From assembly GCA_047619485.1 (NCBI GenBank), contig JBLHKE010000477.1, positions 1 to 6,235 on the forward strand: DNA of 6,235 bases. Direction: 5' to 3'. Below, piece by piece: positions 4,725 to 6,235 of this stretch. The notes beneath the pieces are model-generated. The model saw nothing but the letters and a program-made list of their open reading frames with translations, made no database searches and was not told where the DNA came from. Each line of letters opens with the position of its first letter. The stretch's first letter is position 1. The translations under genes were made by a program, and so were the position numbers. This stretch comes from JBLHKE01 sp047619485 (GTDB lineage Bacteria; Verrucomicrobiota; Verrucomicrobiia; Verrucomicrobiales; DEV007).

Positions 4725-6235
4725 CTAGTCGACCGGCAAAAACTGCACCGCATCGATGTGCACGTGCCCCATCGCCCCGCGTGCCTCGACCCTGACGCCG
4801 ACCTTCTGTCCAGCCTTCACCTCGAAGGAACCGAGCGAGATCATCCCGTTCTTCAGCGGAGCCGGTTTGGTCATATCAATTTTCAGTTCGCTTACGATCA
4901 CGTCGCCAACCGATACCTTGATCGGGACCTGCGTGCCGCGATTATCGTGTGAACCGTAGGCGTAGCGCAGCTCAATCCTCCCCGATTTTGCAATCTCCGA
5001 AACAAAGCTCGCGATCGCGTCGTCAGAACTCGAGTAACGATATCCGTTGGAGACGAATCCATTTAGTCCATCTCCCTTCGTCCACGATCCACTGCGCTTA
5101 GCGTTTTGATCGTCGATCACCACCCCCTTCAACTTCGTTGGATCGAGCCCTTTCATCGGCCCACGCGCCCCGGCGCGCTTCATCGCATCCGCTGGGATCA
5201 CAAACTCGTCATTCACCGTCGCGCGCCGCGCCTTACCTGGCAACTCTAGCATTTTCAGAAGCGAGTCGAGGTACGAATCATAGACGCCACGAGGTGTGGT
5301 GTTCTCCTTGATGCAGATCGATGCAGCCTTGCCGACGACCTCGCCCATCATCCCGCAGGTCTTCATCACACGCACTGTTCCCAGCGCCTGGTGCGTCACC
5401 GAGATGCAGCGACCCGCCATGAACAAGTTCGGAACATTGCGCGAGTAGAAGCAGCGATACGGCACCGGGTAGCCGAACTCACGGTCAACCCGGCGATCGT
5501 GCACCGCGATCGAGATGAACGGGTTCTCCGGGTAGCGTTTCGCGTACTGCTTCTTCGGGTAGTGGAGATCGATCGACCATGTGCTCGGCACGCAGCCGTC
5601 GGGGAAATCTTTCTTCGCCACGATATCATCTTGGCTCAAAACCACATCGCCAAGCAGGCGGCGCGACTCGCGTGGACCGCCGATGTAGGCGATCCAGGTC
5701 AGCCGGGAGTTCGGGTGTTTTTCCGCGCCCTCGCGATTCTTCATCGCATTGAAGGCGCCGAAGACCGCCCGTAGATTCCAATCGCGGATCCCCTCGGCAT
5801 CCCCCAGCGGATCCTTGTCAAAACCACTCTCCCAAAACCACTGCCCGTGGAAATCGCGCGGGTATGGGAAGTCCGCCATTTTCAAATCCAAGGCCCATGG
5901 AGTCTCTCCAAACGCCTGCGGCTCCACCGCATTTTCCCAGCGCCACATGTTGCTCATCCCCATGCGCCCCTTCGACTCCATCTCGGTATCCGCCTCGGCG
6001 AGGTGGCCGATCGTCCCGTGCCCGGTGCAATCGACAAACAGCTTCCCTGTGAACCGCTTCTCAGCTCCGCTACGAGTATCGAAAGCATCCACCGCCAAGA
6101 TCCGACCATCTGCCATCTCAACCTTGTGGGCGTGATGGTGTAAAAATAGAACGATGTTAGGTTCGGCGCGTACCAGCGTTTCCTTGTGGGCGTCGCCGAA
6201 TTCCTCATAGGTGCCAGGCGACTTTTTCGCGCGGT
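4725..6235 (-). CDS. FAD-dependent oxidoreductase with C-terminal xanthan-lyase/golvesin-like domain (5' end outside window)
   Basis: 502 codons are visible and the frame is open to the right edge; the Met at 6116 is internal, since conserved sequence (RAEPNIVLFLHHHAHKVE) continues upstream. The N-terminal dinucleotide-binding GxGxxG is therefore not seen. Numbered from that Met: KLFVDCTGHGTIGHLAEAD (25-43) and VPYRCFYSRNVPNLFMAGRCISVTHQALGTVRVMKTCGMMGEVVGKAA (218-265) are FAD-site motifs of the FAD_oxidored family common in Planctomycetes and Verrucomicrobia. Residues about 328-463 (VVIDDQNAKRSGSW ... GYRYSS ... IELRYAYGSHDNRGTQVPIKV ... SLGSFEVKAGQKVGVRVEA ... HIDAVQFLPVD) have the beta-sandwich pattern of the accessory domain of xanthan-lyase/golvesin proteins, suggesting an extracytosolic or carbohydrate-linked role. 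The substrate is unknown. It is the first visible gene of an operon with the NosR-like and ApbE genes; its TAG touches the next ATG. Confidence 0.88.
   Translation of the reverse strand, partial: RAKKSPGTYEEFGDAHKETLVRAEPNIVLFLHHHAHKVEMADGRILAVDAFDTRSGAEKRFTGKLFVDCTGHGTIGHLAEADTEMESKGRMGMSNMWRWENAVEPQAFGETPWALDLKMADFPYPRDFHGQWFWESGFDKDPLGDAEGIRDWNLRAVFGAFNAMKNREGAEKHPNSRLTWIAYIGGPRESRRLLGDVVLSQDDIVAKKDFPDGCVPSTWSIDLHYPKKQYAKRYPENPFISIAVHDRRVDREFGYPVPYRCFYSRNVPNLFMAGRCISVTHQALGTVRVMKTCGMMGEVVGKAASICIKENTTPRGVYDSYLDSLLKMLELPGKARRATVNDEFVIPADAMKRAGARGPMKGLDPTKLKGVVIDDQNAKRSGSWTKGDGLNGFVSNGYRYSSSDDAIASFVSEIAKSGRIELRYAYGSHDNRGTQVPIKVSVGDVIVSELKIDMTKPAPLKNGMISLGSFEVKAGQKVGVRVEARGAMGHVHIDAVQFLPVD

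Noticed and set aside
3891..4952. A 353-codon open frame on the + strand, antisense to the membrane protein and the oxidoreductase.
   Set aside because: It mirrors the codon structure of two well-supported genes on the other strand, has His/Arg/Pro-rich low-quality sequence and no recognisable domain.

Overview
The window looks like chromosomal DNA of a PVC-group bacterium, most likely a verrucomicrobium. This is an inference from gene content: a lysine/alanine-rich histone H1-like protein, a FAD-dependent oxidoreductase with a C-terminal xanthan-lyase/golvesin-like domain, weak or absent Shine-Dalgarno sequences, and moderately high G+C. No rRNA, tRNA, CRISPR array or transposase was seen.

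The left half is transcribed rightwards. Positions 1-573 hold the 3' part of a gene of uncertain family with weak DUF1444-like character; its frame is open to the left edge. A 147-bp AT-rich spacer ends in an extended -10 promoter placed so close to the next start codon that the mRNA would be leaderless or nearly so. The gene at 721-1170 encodes a small basic protein with a winged-helix-like N-terminal half and an H1-like Lys/Ala/Pro tail. It is followed by two inverted repeats, the second a clear intrinsic terminator. After a 162-bp leader comes nuoA (1430-1807), subunit A of respiratory complex I. No nuoB follows, so nuoA is alone here.

The 364-bp gap at 1808-2171 separates convergent transcription units. 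It holds a 9-bp-arm hairpin, four perfect copies of a 15-bp tandem repeat, and an 80-bp imperfect inverted repeat whose arms are themselves palindromic (a REPIN/BIME-like layout), ending 5 bp from the apbE stop codon.

The right half (6235 to 2172) is a tight leftward operon of three genes: a 5'-truncated FAD-dependent oxidoreductase; a NosR/NapH-type membrane protein with two tandem FMN-binding domains and two CxxxCP iron-sulfur motifs; and a lipoprotein ApbE, the FAD:protein FMN transferase. The first two genes abut exactly (TAG then ATG) and the last two are 6 bp apart. The reading that best fits is a membrane-to-periplasm flavin relay. ApbE would attach FMN to the two SGATxT sites of the membrane protein, which would then pass electrons between the membrane side (CxxxCP clusters) and an extracytosolic acceptor or donor, possibly the co-encoded FAD enzyme. 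The individual families are known; the three-gene combination and the partner role of the FAD enzyme are inference.
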